Shown here: one piece after another, positions 23,754-34,043 of the stretch
Numbering within the stretch: the stretch's first letter is position 1
How the letters are laid out: each line of letters opens with the position of its first letter
NCBI GenBank assembly: GCA_039720395.1
Contig: CM077827.1
Location: 8,533,991 to 8,597,990, forward strand
Origin: Liquidambar formosana
Taxonomy: Eukaryota > Streptophyta > Magnoliopsida > Saxifragales > Altingiaceae
Direction: 5' to 3'
Length of the DNA stretch: 64,000 nt
Notes under the pieces: generated by a model
Database searches by the model: none
Seen by the model: only the letters and a program-made list of their open reading frames with translations
Told to the model about the DNA's origin: nothing
Made by a program: the position numbers and the translations under genes

Positions 23754-24469
23754 AAACCTTTAGGGCACAAAACGGGTCGGGTTTAGAGATATGGGTTGGG
23801 TCATAATTGGGTCGGTTGTCTATTTATTTCACTGTCTGTGTTCATGTTTTGCAACTTGTAAGCTGATGGAATGGCTCAGTAGAGAGAATTTTTAGGATAT
23901 TGGAGAGAGAAAGAGAGAGAGAGAGAGAAAGAGAATAGGAAAAGAAAAAACTGGGGCATAAAATGGGTTGGGTCAGGAAAATGGGTTGGGTCAGAAAATT
24001 GGTCGGGTTTAGATCTGGGTTGGGTCATAATTGGGTCGGTTGTCTATTTATTTCACCGTCTGTGTTCATGTTTTGTAACTTGGAAGCTGATGGAATGACT
24101 CAACAGGGAGAATTTTTAGGATATTGGAGAGAGAGAAAAAAAAAACAAAAAAAAAAAAAAAAAGAAGAAGAAGAAGAAGAAGAAGAAGAAGAAGAAGAAA
24201 GAAAGAAGGGTAAGTCTAGGGCATAAAACGGGTCGGGTCAGGTCAAGGAAAATGGGTCAGGTCAGAAAATTGGTCGGGTTTAGATCTGGGTTGGGTCATA
24301 ATTGGGTCGGTTGTGGGTTAGTTTTGGATATGCACAGTAATTGGGTTAGGCATAACCCAACCCATTAATGATACAAATTACATGACCCATTAATGACCCA
24401 ACCAAAACCCAACCGAACCCATTTATACCCAACCCAAACCCACCCAACTTGCCCAGATTGTCAGGCCTA
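22627..24469. mobile_element. Non-autonomous hAT-like element with GGGTTGGGT repeats, 1,843 bp
   Basis: An 8-bp target duplication ACTCCCCT lies at 22619-22626 and 24470-24477; the unit 0 empty site is near 11225. The ends read ATAGGCCTCGCAATTT and, from the right, TAGGCCTGACAATCT. Subterminal regions are dense in AACCCAACCC / GGGTCGGGT words. The interior has an A tract (23720-23750), a GAA microsatellite (24163-24200) and short ORFs without a domain. A low-complexity ORF over the GAA run is not a gene. No transposase. Confidence 0.85.
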
Positions 24470-24477
24470 ACTCCCCT

Positions 24478-24940
24478 ACCAACCAAGGAACTAATGACAA
24501 GAGAGGTCCACCAAAGTGGAGCCACATAAAAGGTAGTGGTTTGCCACTTCTTCTTGATGTGCAATTAAATTTAGTCGTTATGATGGGCACAGCCTGATTT
24601 GATCCATCAAAACCTGCTTCACTTTATGCCCTATTAGAGAAAAACTTATATGTAATTGTGATATGGCTTATGTGGTACAAAAAGCCAATTGGAGTAAAGT
24701 GAAATGGGATTGTCATAATACCTTTTGGTCCCACAATCCTATTTTGCTTCTCTCTCATTGACTCGTAACACCACATGACCGTGTCACAGTTACATGAAGA
24801 CTCACTCGTATTGTATATCAGCGCGTGAGCATTACTATAGAATTACCAATGCTTTATTATTTTATATATATATATATATATATAAAATAACAGAAATTTA
24901 AGAAGCAAATTCCCTTCGTACATAAGTTTACATTCTCCCC
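24478..24940. other. Distal upstream region of locus A
   Basis: Non-coding; matches about 11225-11698 of the preceding unit. It marks the junction between units A and B. Confidence 0.7.
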
Positions 24941-24952
24941 TAGCTGGAAAGG

Positions 24953-25196
24953 GTTTTTATTTTTATTTTTATTTTTTATAAAAGAAAATTCATTACTAAA
25001 AAGAATTAATACATTGAGAAAAAGATACACCATATATGTTTTCTTGACAAATATTTCAAAGAGTTCTAGGAAAATTATCTTCACAAATACAATAATTAGT
25101 ACAAGCTAATAGGTTTACATTCGCAACACAATCTGCAGCACGATTGGCTTGACCATAAACATGATGAAATAAAACATTTTCAAAGTTTCTAGAAAG
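24953..25196 (-). mobile_element. Short L1 3' fragment, copy in unit A/B junction
   Basis: Same insertion as 11711-11943, here with a perfect 12-bp duplication TAGCTGGAAAGG (24941-24952 and 25197-25208). Its presence in two units shows that it inserted before the unit was duplicated. Confidence 0.85.
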
Positions 25197-25803
25197 TAGC
25201 TGGAAAGGTTGCCCATCGACAATGTCTCCTCTTTATTTAGTACTCTGGATGTATCATGGGAGCCCTAATCCTACAATGCACTAGCTAGCAGGAGACTAAT
25301 TTGCAAGTACAGTACTTGTAATAGGAGGGTGGTGGAAGAAAGGACAGTACTAGTAGTGGTACTAGGAGGAGTCTGGATTTGGTAGTCTCAATTAAGAAAA
25401 AATTTGATAGAGAGAAGAAATGGTCTGGATAATGGTGAGGTAGAAGAGAAGCAGGTTAATTGGTTCTTGGTTGACGAAATAGTATAGATTCAGGGTAGCC
25501 TTCCAAATATTCCACCTGCTCCTGGTGAACCTTTTAATTTCCTCAATTACCTCAGGAATGTAGCATTCATGCAGGCCACCGTGAATCCCGTAGGTTAGCT
25601 GGTGGAGATTATTAGTAGCGTCTTCATTGCTCATCATAGTTCGAATAATCCCTTCTTTTCGGAGTAATTGAATGTCCCTAGGTGAGTTCACAAGGATGTT
25701 GAAAAAGAACACTAGAGTTGTGAAGTAAGGTGGTGTGCTTCTGTTGCATTGTTCATAGGCGATAGCATTGCGACATATTTTGGACATGGATTTGCTCACG
25801 GGG

Positions 25804-26507
25804 TGTTTCCTCCAAAATTTTAATTCTGAGGATTGGGTTGCGCGAGCGTGCCAGCCACTAAACAGTGACGAATTGTGGATTCTACCTTGCCTCGAATGGA
25901 CTCAAGGACTTTTCTGTGACAAACAATTGAAAACACAAAATAATAGCAGAAATTAAAAGGAAATGCTCACCACGGAGGAAGCCATTTTCATTGATCAATT
26001 TCTGGAATTACAATGATGAACAAAGGGGTGCACACGCCTTTGACCAGAAAGGAGCACACGTTTCTGGGTTTAAAATCCTAGAATTCTAAAAGAAAATGAA
26101 AAAGATAAAGTTCCTGAGAACTGGTTTGTTGATTGATGTTGGAGGGCCTTTCCAAGGTCTGATCTTCCACTTTTATACACTTACAACTTCAACCTCTTCC
26201 CTGAAATGCGCTTATTAACTGCCCACGATGTTGAACTACCATCTCCCAAAACTACCACGTTCTTTTAACTGCCCATGATCTCAAGATAACTGTTTTCCAT
26301 CGTGTAATTCAATACCTGCTTTTGTTAGTGCTCCAAGGATTCGACCTCATCTGACCGAATTTTGAAGGCTCTTAAGGCTGAGGTATAACCACGATTTGCT
26401 TCAATGTAAGTGGTAACTCGGTCCAACGAAATCGTCCTATCACTGTTCACGATGCAGAAGTTAAAGTTCGTCCAACCATGCTGAGGCCGATTTTATGGGT
26501 GTAAACA
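25804..26507 (-). repeat. 3' LTR of the Tat element (704 bp)
   Basis: Begins TGTTTCCTCC and ends TGTAAACA. Differs from 37864-38567 at five positions by eye (near 25879, 25893, 26254, 26265 and 26343). Confidence 0.95.
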
Positions 26508-26519
26508 TTGCCCCCCACA

Positions 26520-26991
26520 TTTTAACAGATTAGTTTTCTGGTAAAATGTACCAATTTTATAAATCGGCCTTTCACCATACTCAAGGTAAACACAAGATGT
26601 TAGGATTCATCTTTTCTGGTGACACGTGTTCATACCCCCAAGCCTTAGTAACAGAGACACGTGTTCCTCTTTTAATTGGTCCCTCATCTGACGGCACTGA
26701 ATTACTAATAATAGCGCCGTGTCGTTTACTGTTCCCAAGGGAACGTCTCTTCCAAAACGCCTTTTCCATTTCTCCTAAAAGCGCCAAAACCCCTCAGACT
26801 CCTTTTGAAACACAACTCCCTCGTCTTCTACACGAACCAGAGCTCCTTTTTCCCAGGGTTTCTCTTCTCCGGCGATCTGCTCACTTCTTCCTTTCATCTG
26901 GTGTCTTCTTCTCCGCCATCTTCGAGTCTTCTGCCAACGCCTTTCCTCAGTTCATCCCCTCGTCATTCTCTATACCACATCTTCTTCTAGA
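26520..26991 (+). promoter_or_regulatory. Putative promoter and 5' leader of the antisense PMD gene
   Basis: The 0.47 kb between the polypurine tract and the PMD start codon holds two GACACGTGTTC boxes about 34 bp apart (near 26621 and 26655), each with a CACGTG G-box core. A TTTTATAAAT stretch (about 26544) could serve as a TATA element. A pyrimidine-rich leader follows (26760-26990). Promoter function is inferred, not shown. Confidence 0.45.
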
Positions 26992-29900
26992 ATGGCAGAT
27001 TCTGCGCCTGGTGAAATCGCCGGCAAGTCTCGTTTGGCAGAGGTCACGGCGACTGACCCGGCGGTGGCCATCCCTAAGGTACTTATTCCTATCAACAACT
27101 CTTACACTTTAGGTCCTGTATTCTCCTCTGCTGAAGCTGTCGGATCCTACTCTTCTGTTTTTCCAAAACCTCAATCAGAGGTTTTTGTTTTTGAAAACCC
27201 TAAATGCAATATCACTTCTTCTTTTTCTAAGTCTGTTCGTTGCTGGCCAAACAGACAAAAGAACTGGCTTTCCTGGTTTGATAGGATGGTTGCTGTCAAG
27301 GCCAATGAATGGCATGAATTGGGAATTCATGAAATTCTTCATCTGTCCAAATTCCAAATTCCCATCAATAAAGAAATTTTATCATCGGCCTTATGTTTCT
27401 GGTCTGTTTCTACCAATTCTTTTCATTTTAATTTTGGGATGATGACCCCCACACTCTTAGACTTAGCTGTTCTTTTTGGCCTTCGACCTAATGGGAAATG
27501 GATCAATGCCTTGGCCGAGACCCCTGAATTTGATGACTCAATTTCTTTTGACAAGAAAAGCACATCTTACACTAATTTCCTCAACCTCTATATTAAAACA
27601 GAGGGCGAAATTGAGGAAACTAAGTATATTGCCTTCCTTCTTTTCTGGATTTGTAAATACCTTTTTTGTTCACCATCTTTTAAAATTGTCAAGGCCGATT
27701 TAAAATTGGCCATTTACTTGGCTAGAGGTTGTAAGGCTGCCTTGGGACCTTTAGTCCTTTCAAGCCTTTACAGAGGTTTATTCAATCTTTTGTCTTCTAA
27801 CTTCCAACTGTGGGGAGGTCCTCTCTGGATGCTTCAAATTTGGCTTCATGCCTATTTTCCAGAGGTGAGCCCTGCCTGTGAGTCTCATCCAGATGTTCCT
27901 TCCCTTGGATATAACTTCATTGACTTTTCTCACAATCCTCATTCTTTCAAAGATTGTTTTACCTTTTTCTATTCATGTAATAATCGGACTCCTAAGCAAT
28001 TTTATCCCTTTTTTCCTTTGAGATGCGGGCCACAATGGTTACTGGCCGTATCTACTTTTGATGCTCCCCAGTCAGTGTTAAAATCCTTTTGGAGCAGTGT
28101 ATTAATCCCAAGAGACCTTCATCATAGATTGGTCTTAGAAAATTCTAGGAATAATCGTTGTGGAGTAGAAATCTACTGTCCCCATTTTGTCTCTAGGCAA
28201 TTCGGCCTCCATCAATCTATTCCTTTTCCCCTCACATACAGCCTAAACTTTGATTTCTTGAATCGGCTTGTGATTCAAGATCTTGATGAAGTGGACAGTG
28301 TGGATGTGATCTTCAAAATGTTGAAGAAAGATTTTGAAATCTCTTCTTTCCGGTATAAGCCGTCTGTATCTGATGACTTCACTACCTTCTGGGGAAATTA
28401 CATCAAAAAGAGTAGACCGATGGACCCAGCAGAGGCTTTTAACCAACTCTTTACGCATGAAGCTGCTGATGACTTGGCCGATTCTAGTGATGGCAATACT
28501 GACAGGCTTTCCTCGCAGGCCACAGAGACTGGGAAAGGAAAAAAGCAAAAGACCAAGCAAGGTATCCCTATTGACCGATATTCAGCTTATCAGTCTGTAC
28601 TAACTTATGAAAAATTTTATAAAATCAAATGGATCCCTGGGGAAGACATGTGGGTAATGGTGGATAAGGTAGATAGAGCTGTTCTAAATATAAAATCAAA
28701 ACAATTTGATGAATATATGGCAAAAAATAAGGGAAAAAGAGTTATGTCAGGTCCCACATTTTTTATGAAGTTTGAAAAATGGCTGGAGAAAAATCGACCA
28801 TATACTCCTTCTGCCAATTTTGCAATAGCTGACCTAGTTGAACCATCCTTGGCCTTATCCTCGCCCGATGAAGTTACTTGGGTAGGGAGACGCGCCACTA
28901 AAAAAGAACTTGACCGATTTCAATGGATAACCTGGCCTATATCAACTTTTTCCATAGGTATCTCTCTTGCTCATTTCCTGTTTTTTTAGAAACAATTACG
29001 AGAGTATCCTGACTTTTGTGTTTTGCAGATGCTCCCTCTTATGAACATCGGTCTACAGCTCCTTTTCCTGAACTCCCATCTGAGGATGAGGAAGAGCTTT
29101 TGAAGTCCCAGCTTGGTAAATCAAAAAGCGCTGCTCTGGTGAAGTCCTCAGCCGCTAAACCAAAGCAAGGAGAGACCGAAACTCAGGCCACTGGAAGCCA
29201 GGCCAAGAAAACCACCAAGCCAAAGACAGTGGAAACTGGGCATCAAGCTGCTGAGAGCCAAGCCAAGAAGAGAGGTAGACCGAAGACCTCTACAGCTGCG
29301 ACTGGCCGAAACAAGAAACCCAAGGCAGCTGGGATGAGCGAGATTTTTGCATCCTTGTCCCAAAAAGGGTCTGGCTCAGCCTCTGTACCTATTTCCTCTT
29401 CTTCCATCTCCAAACCAGCCTCAAGCCCTCAACAATCCAAGGCCGAAGATTCAGACCCTCATGAATCCGATTCTGAGGACCAGGATGAGCTGATCATTTT
29501 ACCTGATCCTTCAGAAAAAATGACTCAGCCATCCTCCCTGCTAGAAAAAACAATTTCTACTGCCCCCGCTACAGCTCCTACTACAGCTCCAACTCCTTCA
29601 TCTTCTGAGAATAAATATGCCACTACAATGGCCTCTCTTGAAAAGCTCCGCTCTTTCTTGAAGCCCAAACTGGGCGATTCTCCTCTTTCTTCGACTACAT
29701 CTAGCCTTTCCAAAGGCCCAGATGTTGAAAAAGCAAAAAAGCTTCTGAAAACCATCTGCACTGTCCCCATAGCTTCCATTTTTTCCCAACTTGACAAAAT
29801 CAAGACCGCCATAAAAATCATTTTGTCCGATTCCAATACCACCCCTGGACTAGCTGCTAACCTTCAATCTTTTGAAGAGAAAATTTCTCCCCTTTGCCTT

Positions 29901-30329
29901 TCCTTTTCTTCTACCAAGAACGAAGCAACCCAAAATAGGAAACTTCTGAATCACGTACTGGATTTACAATCCAAGATTCAAACGGCCATGACAGAGGTCG
30001 AAAATGTAAAATCTTTGATTGAAGAAGGACAGAAGGCTGCACAAGAATTTCAAACTAGGGTTGCTGACTTGGAGAAGCAGCTGAAGGACGCAAAAGAGAA
30101 GTTGAAGGAGGCGGAGCTTGTTCAGGCTAACCTTACACAAGTCTTTTCTGAGAAAGTTGGTGAAGCACAAGGGTTGGCCGAACAGTACGAATCTTACTCA
30201 GGCCAAGAAGAGACCCTGGAGCAGAAACAGAAAGACCTGGAGGACCAACTTCAATCTTTTGAAGTTGAATGGTCGAGCATTAAGCAATTGCTTTCTCCTA
30301 TTGATCCTTCCCTTACTGCTTCCTCTTGA
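26992..30329 (+). CDS. Plant mobile domain (PMD) protein with AT-hook and coiled-coil tail, antisense in Tat element
   Basis: Exon 1 is 26992-28957 and exon 2 is 29029-30329, joined by a 71-bp intron (GTATCT...TTTTGCAG). The join keeps the frame and gives about 1,088 residues, open throughout. Residues about 90-420 resemble the plant mobile domain (PF10536): 'LSSALCFWSVSTNSFHFNFG' followed by 'TPTLLDLAVLFGLRPNG'. A middle basic region carries an AT-hook, 'KKRGRPKTS' (about residue 735). Residues about 950-1075 are a long coiled coil ('ADLEKQLKDAKEKLKEAEL'). PMD occurs in plant transposons and in host MAIN/MAIL proteins needed for transposon silencing. Extra antisense ORFs downstream of pol are known in the Tat lineage. 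Its role for the element is unknown; DNA or chromatin binding is my inference from the AT-hook. Without the intron, exon 1 alone would stop at 28989 after 665 codons. Confidence 0.85.
28958..29028 (+). other. Intron of the antisense PMD gene (71 bp)
   Basis: Donor AG|GTATCT and acceptor TTTTGCAG|AT, with a T-rich body. It contains the TAG that would end exon 1. The phase-1 join yields an Asp codon and keeps both long frames in register. Confidence 0.8.
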
Positions 30330-30590
30330 TGTTTTGAACAATTTTACTTCATGGCTGGCATGTAGCCATTATTGTTCTGGTCTTGTAATTTGGCCATAAG
30401 GCCTTTGCACAATTTTATTTTTTATCAGTTTTTTTTTTCTCAATCATTAGTTTGCACTAACAATATTTTACTTACTGATGCATGTATGGATTATAATTGT
30501 GTCTTTTGATATTCGGCCATGTAGCCTTGAGTATATACACATGCTTCTTCTACCCTTCCTCTGAATGCGTACTTAAATTTGTATCTGCAC
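30330..30590. other. Spacer between convergent PMD gene and pol
   Basis: About 260 bp, T-rich, separating the two convergent stop codons. It probably holds the 3' end of the PMD transcript. No ORF of note. Confidence 0.5.
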
Positions 30591-33500
30591 TTACATGTTC
30601 CAAATATTTTTGACACTTTCCCACATTGCAGGATAACATTTTTTAAGAAATCGGCCATTGATAAGCCGATCATGGATGTTACCATCCAAATTTTGTAGAT
30701 GATAAGCCCCACCTTTTAATACTTTGAAAATTTTGAAAGGATCCTCCCAATTGGGAGACCACTTCCCATACTTGGGATCTTTTGACCCAATAGGCAATAT
30801 AGCCTTCCAAACTAATTCACCTTCAAGAAAATCCTTGGGTCGAACTTTTTTATCATAAGCTTTTTCGATCTTTCTCTTTTGGGCTCGTAAATGGTCTAAT
30901 GCTAGTAGCCTAACATCATCCAGATCGTCTAATTCGGCTAACATAGCATCATAATAATCTTGTACACTTAAACTGTTTTGCCTAGCAACCCTCAAAGACC
31001 GAACTGTTACCTCCATAGGCAAAACTGCCTCATGCCCATAGGTCAGGGCGAATGGGGTAGTACCTGTACTAGTTCTTTTAGAATTTCGGTAAGCCCACAG
31101 CGTTTCTGAAAGTAATTCATGCCATGCTCGAGGATTTTCCTCAATCATTTTTTCTATACTGACTTTCAAAATCTTGTTTGTTGATTCGGCCTGTCCATTA
31201 GCTTGTGCATAGTAGGGTGTTAAATGCACGATTTCAAAACCATACTCCTTAGCAAACGCCCGTACCTCACTGCCAGTAAATACTGTGCCTTGATCGGCAG
31301 TGATGGTCTGGGGTAGACCGAACCTATGAATGATACTCTCTTTAATACATTTTATCACTTCCGTCTGAGAGACCGAGGGCATGGGAATGGCTTCTACCCA
31401 TTTAGTAAAGTAATCGGTTGCTACTAAAATAAAGGCATCCCTTTTGGATGATTCTGGGTATATTTTACCGATTACATCCATTGCCCATCCCCTGAACGGC
31501 CAAGGCTTTACTATGGATTGCAATTTTATTGCAGGTGCATGTTGCACTGGCCCATGAATTTGACAAGCTTGACAGCCTTTAGCATATTCTAAGCAATCTT
31601 TCATAATATTCGGCCAATAATAGCCGTATCTTCTTAGGAGCCATCTCATCTTAATGCCAGCCTGGTGTGCCCCACATATGCCCTCATGAACTTCGGCCAT
31701 GACTTGCATTGCCTGAAACTTAGAAAGGCATAAGCTCAAAAGGCCATCAACATTCTTTTTATACAATTCATCATTTAAAATAACAAAATTTAAGGCCCTT
31801 TTCCTGACTTTATATTCAGTCTGAACAGATGGATTCTGTAAATATTTTATAATTGGAAATCTCCAATCATCCTGGGCAACATCTAATGATAATACCAAGT
31901 CACCAGGACCGAATACATTCTTTAAGGACGATTCTAATCTCCTTTCTATAGTAATCGTCCTGGTAAGAACACTAAGTGGGATTTTCAATCCAGAAGCTAT
32001 TTGAGCCAATTCATTTGCTTCGTTGTTTTCTTTTCTCGGGACACATTTGAATAATATGTCAGCAAATAGACTTAGTAAATATTTGGCGATCCTATTGTAT
32101 TCAACCAAAGAATCACTTACACATTTGAAGTCACCAGATAATTGTTTTAAGACTAACTGGGAATCCCCAATAATAAGGACACTTGATACATTCAAATCCA
32201 CCAATAAACTGAGACTGATAATGAGAGCCTTATACTCGGCCTGATTGTTTGTACAATCGAAATCTAATTTGAATGAAAGCTGAGTTCTTTTGTTCATTGG
32301 GGATATTAGAACTATACCTGCCCCGGCCGATTCTTCAGTTCGAGACCCGTCAAAAATTAAAATCCATGGGACTAAAGAAATGCACCCAATCTCCATGGTA
32401 GGCAAAATTTCGGGCACCTCTCCTAAATTAGGGTGGCTTGCTAAGAAATCGGCCAGCGCTTGGCCTCTAATTGCCTTTTGAGGAGTATATTGCAAACAGA
32501 ATTCAATTAAGACTAATGACCATTTTGCAATTTTCCCTCTTACAATCGGCCTACTCAACATGTATTTAACCACATCAGTTTGACATATTATATAAACCAG
32601 AACAGGTAACATATAATACCTTAACTTAATACATGAAAAGTACAAAGCCAAACAAAGTTTTTCAATCGGCGTATATCTACACTCGATTTCATTCAATAGT
32701 TTACTAAGAAAATAAACGGCCTGCTCATGTCTGTCGTCTCTGTCTTGGGCTAACAATGCTCCAATAGATTCTTCAGCGGCCGATATGTACAATTTCAAGG
32801 GCTTCCCCTGCTTGGGTGGCATTAACACCGGTGGCTTTGTAAGATATTCTTTCAGTTGGTCGAATGCTTCCTGATGTTGCCTATCCCACTTGAAACTGTC
32901 CTCCGCCCGTATCTTCAGCAGAGGAGAGAAGGCTTTGGTTCGCCCTGCACAATTAGAAATAAAACGGCGCAAGAAATTAACTTGACCGAGAAACCTTTGA
33001 AGCTCTTTTTTATTAGATGGTGGTTTTGCATCGATAATTGCCTTTGTTTTGTTTTTGTCAACTTCAATCCCTCTTTGGTGGACAAGATAGCCCAAGAAAT
33101 TTCCAGCAGATACACCAAAAGCACATTTTAAGGGGTTCATTTTTAAACTATGAGCCCGCATTCTTTCAAAAGACTTCCTTAGATCGGTCATATGAATGTC
33201 CAGATCTGAAGATTTAACCACCACATCATCTATATAAACTTCCATAAATTTTCCAATCATATCATGGAAAATATAATTCATAGCCCTTTGGTATTTAGCC
33301 CTAGCATTTTTTAGACCGAATGGCATCACTACCCATTCAAAGGTCCCGATGCTACCTAGGCACCTAAAGGCTGTTTTCTGTACATCTTCTTCGTCTATGA
33401 AAATTTGATTATAGCCTGAATGACCATCCATAAAAGATAGGACTTTGAACCCAACGGCTGCATCGACCAACATATCAACTACAGGCATTGGGTATTCATC

Positions 33501-34043
33501 TTTTGGAGTGGCTTTATTTAAGTCTCTAAAATCTATACACACCCTTAGTTTCCCATTCTTTTTCAAGACTGGAACAATGTTCGAAAGCCATTCCACATAC
33601 TTGGCCGTTCTAATAAATCCGGCCTTTAACAGTCTTTCTATCTCTTCTTTTACTTTGAGATGAATTTCTGGAGCCATCCTCCTAGGAGGTTGTTTGTATG
33701 GTTTAAACCCCTTTTTAATTGGTAATTTATGCTCAACCAGTTTTCGGTCTAAACCCGGCAATTCATCATAATCCCAAGCAAAACAATCCCTAAATTCTTT
33801 TAGTAGGCCGATTAATTTATCTTTCCAGCCTTCTGGTAAATTTTGGTTAATAAAAATCGGCTTTGAGTCTCCTAATAGTTTTACTTCTTGTAAAGGGTCT
33901 ATGACTTGAGCTTTTTCATCACTCAACTTCCTAGGCTCCAACTCTAATTCTTCTAAGGTGATTTCGTCTGCATCTTCTCTAACGCAATCGGCCAAAGTGG
34001 CCGATTCATTGATTTCAGCCATGTAGGATTCTATTCTCTGCAT
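30591..34043 (-). CDS. Tat element Pol: RT, RNase H, second RNase H, integrase
   Basis: A 1,150-codon open frame. RT core (residues about 130-290): 'CIDFRDLNKATPKDEYPMP', 'MPFGLKNARAKYQRAMN' and catalytic 'YIDDVVVKS'. An RT-linked RNase H follows ('LYISAAEESIGALLAQ'). A second RNase H near residue 565 ('ILIFDGSRTEESAGAGIVLI') is the Tat-lineage mark. The integrase zinc finger is seen in 'GAHQAGIKMRWLLRRYGYYW' and 'CLEYAKGCQACQ'. The core has 'WAMDVIG', 'ITADQGTVFTG' and 'QAESTNKILK', covering D, D and E. No internal stop. The frame is +1 to the upstream gag-protease frame with a 29-nt overlap (34015-34043), so expression needs a frameshift, or one base has been lost or gained there. Confidence 0.93.
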   Translation of the reverse strand: MQRIESYMAEINESATLADCVREDADEITLEELELEPRKLSDEKAQVIDPLQEVKLLGDSKPIFINQNLPEGWKDKLIGLLKEFRDCFAWDYDELPGLDRKLVEHKLPIKKGFKPYKQPPRRMAPEIHLKVKEEIERLLKAGFIRTAKYVEWLSNIVPVLKKNGKLRVCIDFRDLNKATPKDEYPMPVVDMLVDAAVGFKVLSFMDGHSGYNQIFIDEEDVQKTAFRCLGSIGTFEWVVMPFGLKNARAKYQRAMNYIFHDMIGKFMEVYIDDVVVKSSDLDIHMTDLRKSFERMRAHSLKMNPLKCAFGVSAGNFLGYLVHQRGIEVDKNKTKAIIDAKPPSNKKELQRFLGQVNFLRRFISNCAGRTKAFSPLLKIRAEDSFKWDRQHQEAFDQLKEYLTKPPVLMPPKQGKPLKLYISAAEESIGALLAQDRDDRHEQAVYFLSKLLNEIECRYTPIEKLCLALYFSCIKLRYYMLPVLVYIICQTDVVKYMLSRPIVRGKIAKWSLVLIEFCLQYTPQKAIRGQALADFLASHPNLGEVPEILPTMEIGCISLVPWILIFDGSRTEESAGAGIVLISPMNKRTQLSFKLDFDCTNNQAEYKALIISLSLLVDLNVSSVLIIGDSQLVLKQLSGDFKCVSDSLVEYNRIAKYLLSLFADILFKCVPRKENNEANELAQIASGLKIPLSVLTRTITIERRLESSLKNVFGPGDLVLSLDVAQDDWRFPIIKYLQNPSVQTEYKVRKRALNFVILNDELYKKNVDGLLSLCLSKFQAMQVMAEVHEGICGAHQAGIKMRWLLRRYGYYWPNIMKDCLEYAKGCQACQIHGPVQHAPAIKLQSIVKPWPFRGWAMDVIGKIYPESSKRDAFILVATDYFTKWVEAIPMPSVSQTEVIKCIKESIIHRFGLPQTITADQGTVFTGSEVRAFAKEYGFEIVHLTPYYAQANGQAESTNKILKVSIEKMIEENPRAWHELLSETLWAYRNSKRTSTGTTPFALTYGHEAVLPMEVTVRSLRVARQNSLSVQDYYDAMLAELDDLDDVRLLALDHLRAQKRKIEKAYDKKVRPKDFLEGELVWKAILPIGSKDPKYGKWSPNWEDPFKIFKVLKGGAYHLQNLDGNIHDRLINGRFLKKCYPAMWESVKNIWNM

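Noticed and set aside
23963..24226. ORF with a poly-Glu end
   Set aside because: Produced by a GAA microsatellite inside a hAT-like element.
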